Assembly (NCBI GenBank): GCA_035541265.1
Contig: DATKNQ010000195.1
Coordinates: 1-15,384 of the forward strand
Direction of reading: 5' to 3'
Source of the DNA: Bog-159 sp035541265
GTDB taxonomy: Bacteria; Acidobacteriota; Terriglobia; Bryobacterales; Bryobacteraceae
Length of the DNA stretch: 15,384 nt
In this document: positions 14,817-15,384 of the stretch, in pieces
Layout: the number at the start of each line of letters is the position of its first letter
Numbering within the stretch: the first letter of the stretch is position 1
Notes under the pieces: model-generated
Seen by the model: only the letters and a program-made list of their open reading frames with translations
Databases searched by the model: none
What the model was told of the DNA's origin: nothing
Translations under genes and position numbers: made by a program

Positions 14817-15384
14817 AATGCGGGCAGGCGCGGCAGTGCTCGCCCTGATTGAGCGGAAAATGCTGGCGCTCCTGTGCCTCGCGAAACTCGCGCACGGCGG
14901 TTTCGGGCGTGTTGAATAGCGACGGCCGCACATCCACCGGCACCGCCAGATTCGGCCGCAGGAAATAGACGTAAGTTTCATCCGGTGCATGGCCGGTGAG
15001 CCGCTCGACCGCCAGCGCGTACAGGCGCAATTGCAGCGCATACTTCTCCGCGCGCGCCGGAGCTTCATCGGCCGATACCCGATCGGTCTTGTAATCCACC
15101 AGCACGGTCTTGCCGCGATCTTCGAACCACAGGTCGATCTGGCCGCGCAGCACCATGTTTTCCACTTCCATCAAAAAATCAAATTCGCGCTCGATTGTTG
15201 TAGCGGCGCTCGCGCGGCGGCCGAGCGTGCTTTTCCGAAATATGTCAGCGAGCCGGACCGCCTCGGGGTCGGGCGACTCCACCGCGGCGCCTGCCAACAG
15301 CGCGTGCGCCTGCAATCCGAAATCGCTGGCTGCGCCCTGCAGTTGCGGCTCGAATCCCAGGTAGCGGGAAAGGTAGTAGCGCCG
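14755..15384 (-). CDS. RecB/AddA/AddB-like PD-(D/E)XK nuclease domain, C-terminal part only
   Basis: The minus-strand frame is open from the right edge to a TGA at 14755, leaving the last 209 residues of a larger protein. From the edge it reads RRYYLSRYLGFEP, then EREFDF, GQIDL (Asp84 of the visible part), VDYKTD (Asp97, Lys99) and QLRLY (Gln118, Tyr122). These are the motifs of a RecB-family nuclease, as in AddA, AddB and UvrD-fused exonucleases that process double-strand breaks. It ends with C-x2-C-x6-C (Cys184, 187, 194) before a short Pro/Ala tail, like the iron-sulfur cysteines of AddB and Cas4. The helicase part and the true start lie outside the window, so AddA- and AddB-type proteins cannot be separated with certainty. 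It converges on, and overlaps, the dehydratase gene. Confidence 0.85.
   Translation of the reverse strand, partial: RRYYLSRYLGFEPQLQGAASDFGLQAHALLAGAAVESPDPEAVRLADIFRKSTLGRRASAATTIEREFDFLMEVENMVLRGQIDLWFEDRGKTVLVDYKTDRVSADEAPARAEKYALQLRLYALAVERLTGHAPDETYVYFLRPNLAVPVDVRPSLFNTPETAVREFREAQERQHFPLNQGEHCRACPHFNRLCPARLAPAVPASPILA

Noticed and set aside
13964..14848. 294-codon plus-strand open frame overlapping the dehydratase gene in another frame
   Set aside because: Arg-rich shadow; the dehydratase frame carries all catalytic residues.

Overview
The window is GC-rich, gene-dense bacterial chromosome with no RNA genes, insertion sequences, CRISPR arrays or tRNAs that I can see. The mix of genes suggests a soil Acidobacteriota, perhaps a Solibacter/Bryobacterales-type organism. 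It combines a HemQ-type coproheme decarboxylase, an RND permease/adaptor/outer-membrane lipoprotein set under a GAF-GAF-AAA+ activator, a PQQ-type sugar dehydrogenase and a mandelate-racemase-family enzyme. That assignment is an inference from gene content; the sequence contains no taxonomic marker.

Left block, minus strand (2209 down to 1): a small HExxH protein of unknown function, then a tight set of exported proteins. These are a TlpA-like thioredoxin with WATYCGPC, a DsbD-alpha-like domain protein whose start lies about 92 bases inside the TlpA gene, and a Tat-exported amidohydrolase that runs off the left edge. A good TATAAT lies over the stop codon of the HExxH gene, just upstream of the TlpA gene. 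Divergently, on the plus strand, lie hemQ (2259-3059) and a sigma-54 enhancer-binding protein gene (3098-5203).

Centre, plus strand (5340-11158): a complete tripartite RND efflux operon in the order permease, periplasmic adaptor, outer-membrane lipoprotein channel, with 9-base spacing and then a 4-base overlap. The permease keeps the TM4 Asp-Asp pair but has Ala where AcrB has the essential TM10 Lys. The 136-base gap before the operon and the 117-base gap after it both contain the same 11-mer GAATTCGTGAG. In each gap a -24/-12 (sigma-54)-like sequence with a perfect TTGCA follows 60-75 bases downstream. This suggests that the adjacent activator may control both the pump and the next transcription unit.

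Right block, plus strand (11276-14816): an aldo/keto reductase, a membrane-anchored PQQ-type glucose/sorbosone dehydrogenase and an enolase-superfamily sugar-acid dehydratase with galactonate-dehydratase-like residue spacing. All three act on carbonyl, sugar or sugar-acid substrates, so a small carbohydrate-oxidation cluster is plausible. Converging from the right edge on the minus strand is the C-terminal part of a RecB/AddA/AddB-like PD-(D/E)XK nuclease with a cysteine cluster. Its 3' end overlaps the dehydratase gene by 62 bases.

Most of the window is recognisable family-level biology. The least ordinary items are the shared regulatory elements on both sides of the pump operon, the permease without the TM10 lysine, the overlapping TlpA/DsbD-alpha pair and the orphan HExxH protein. 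I do not see a clearly new multi-gene system.
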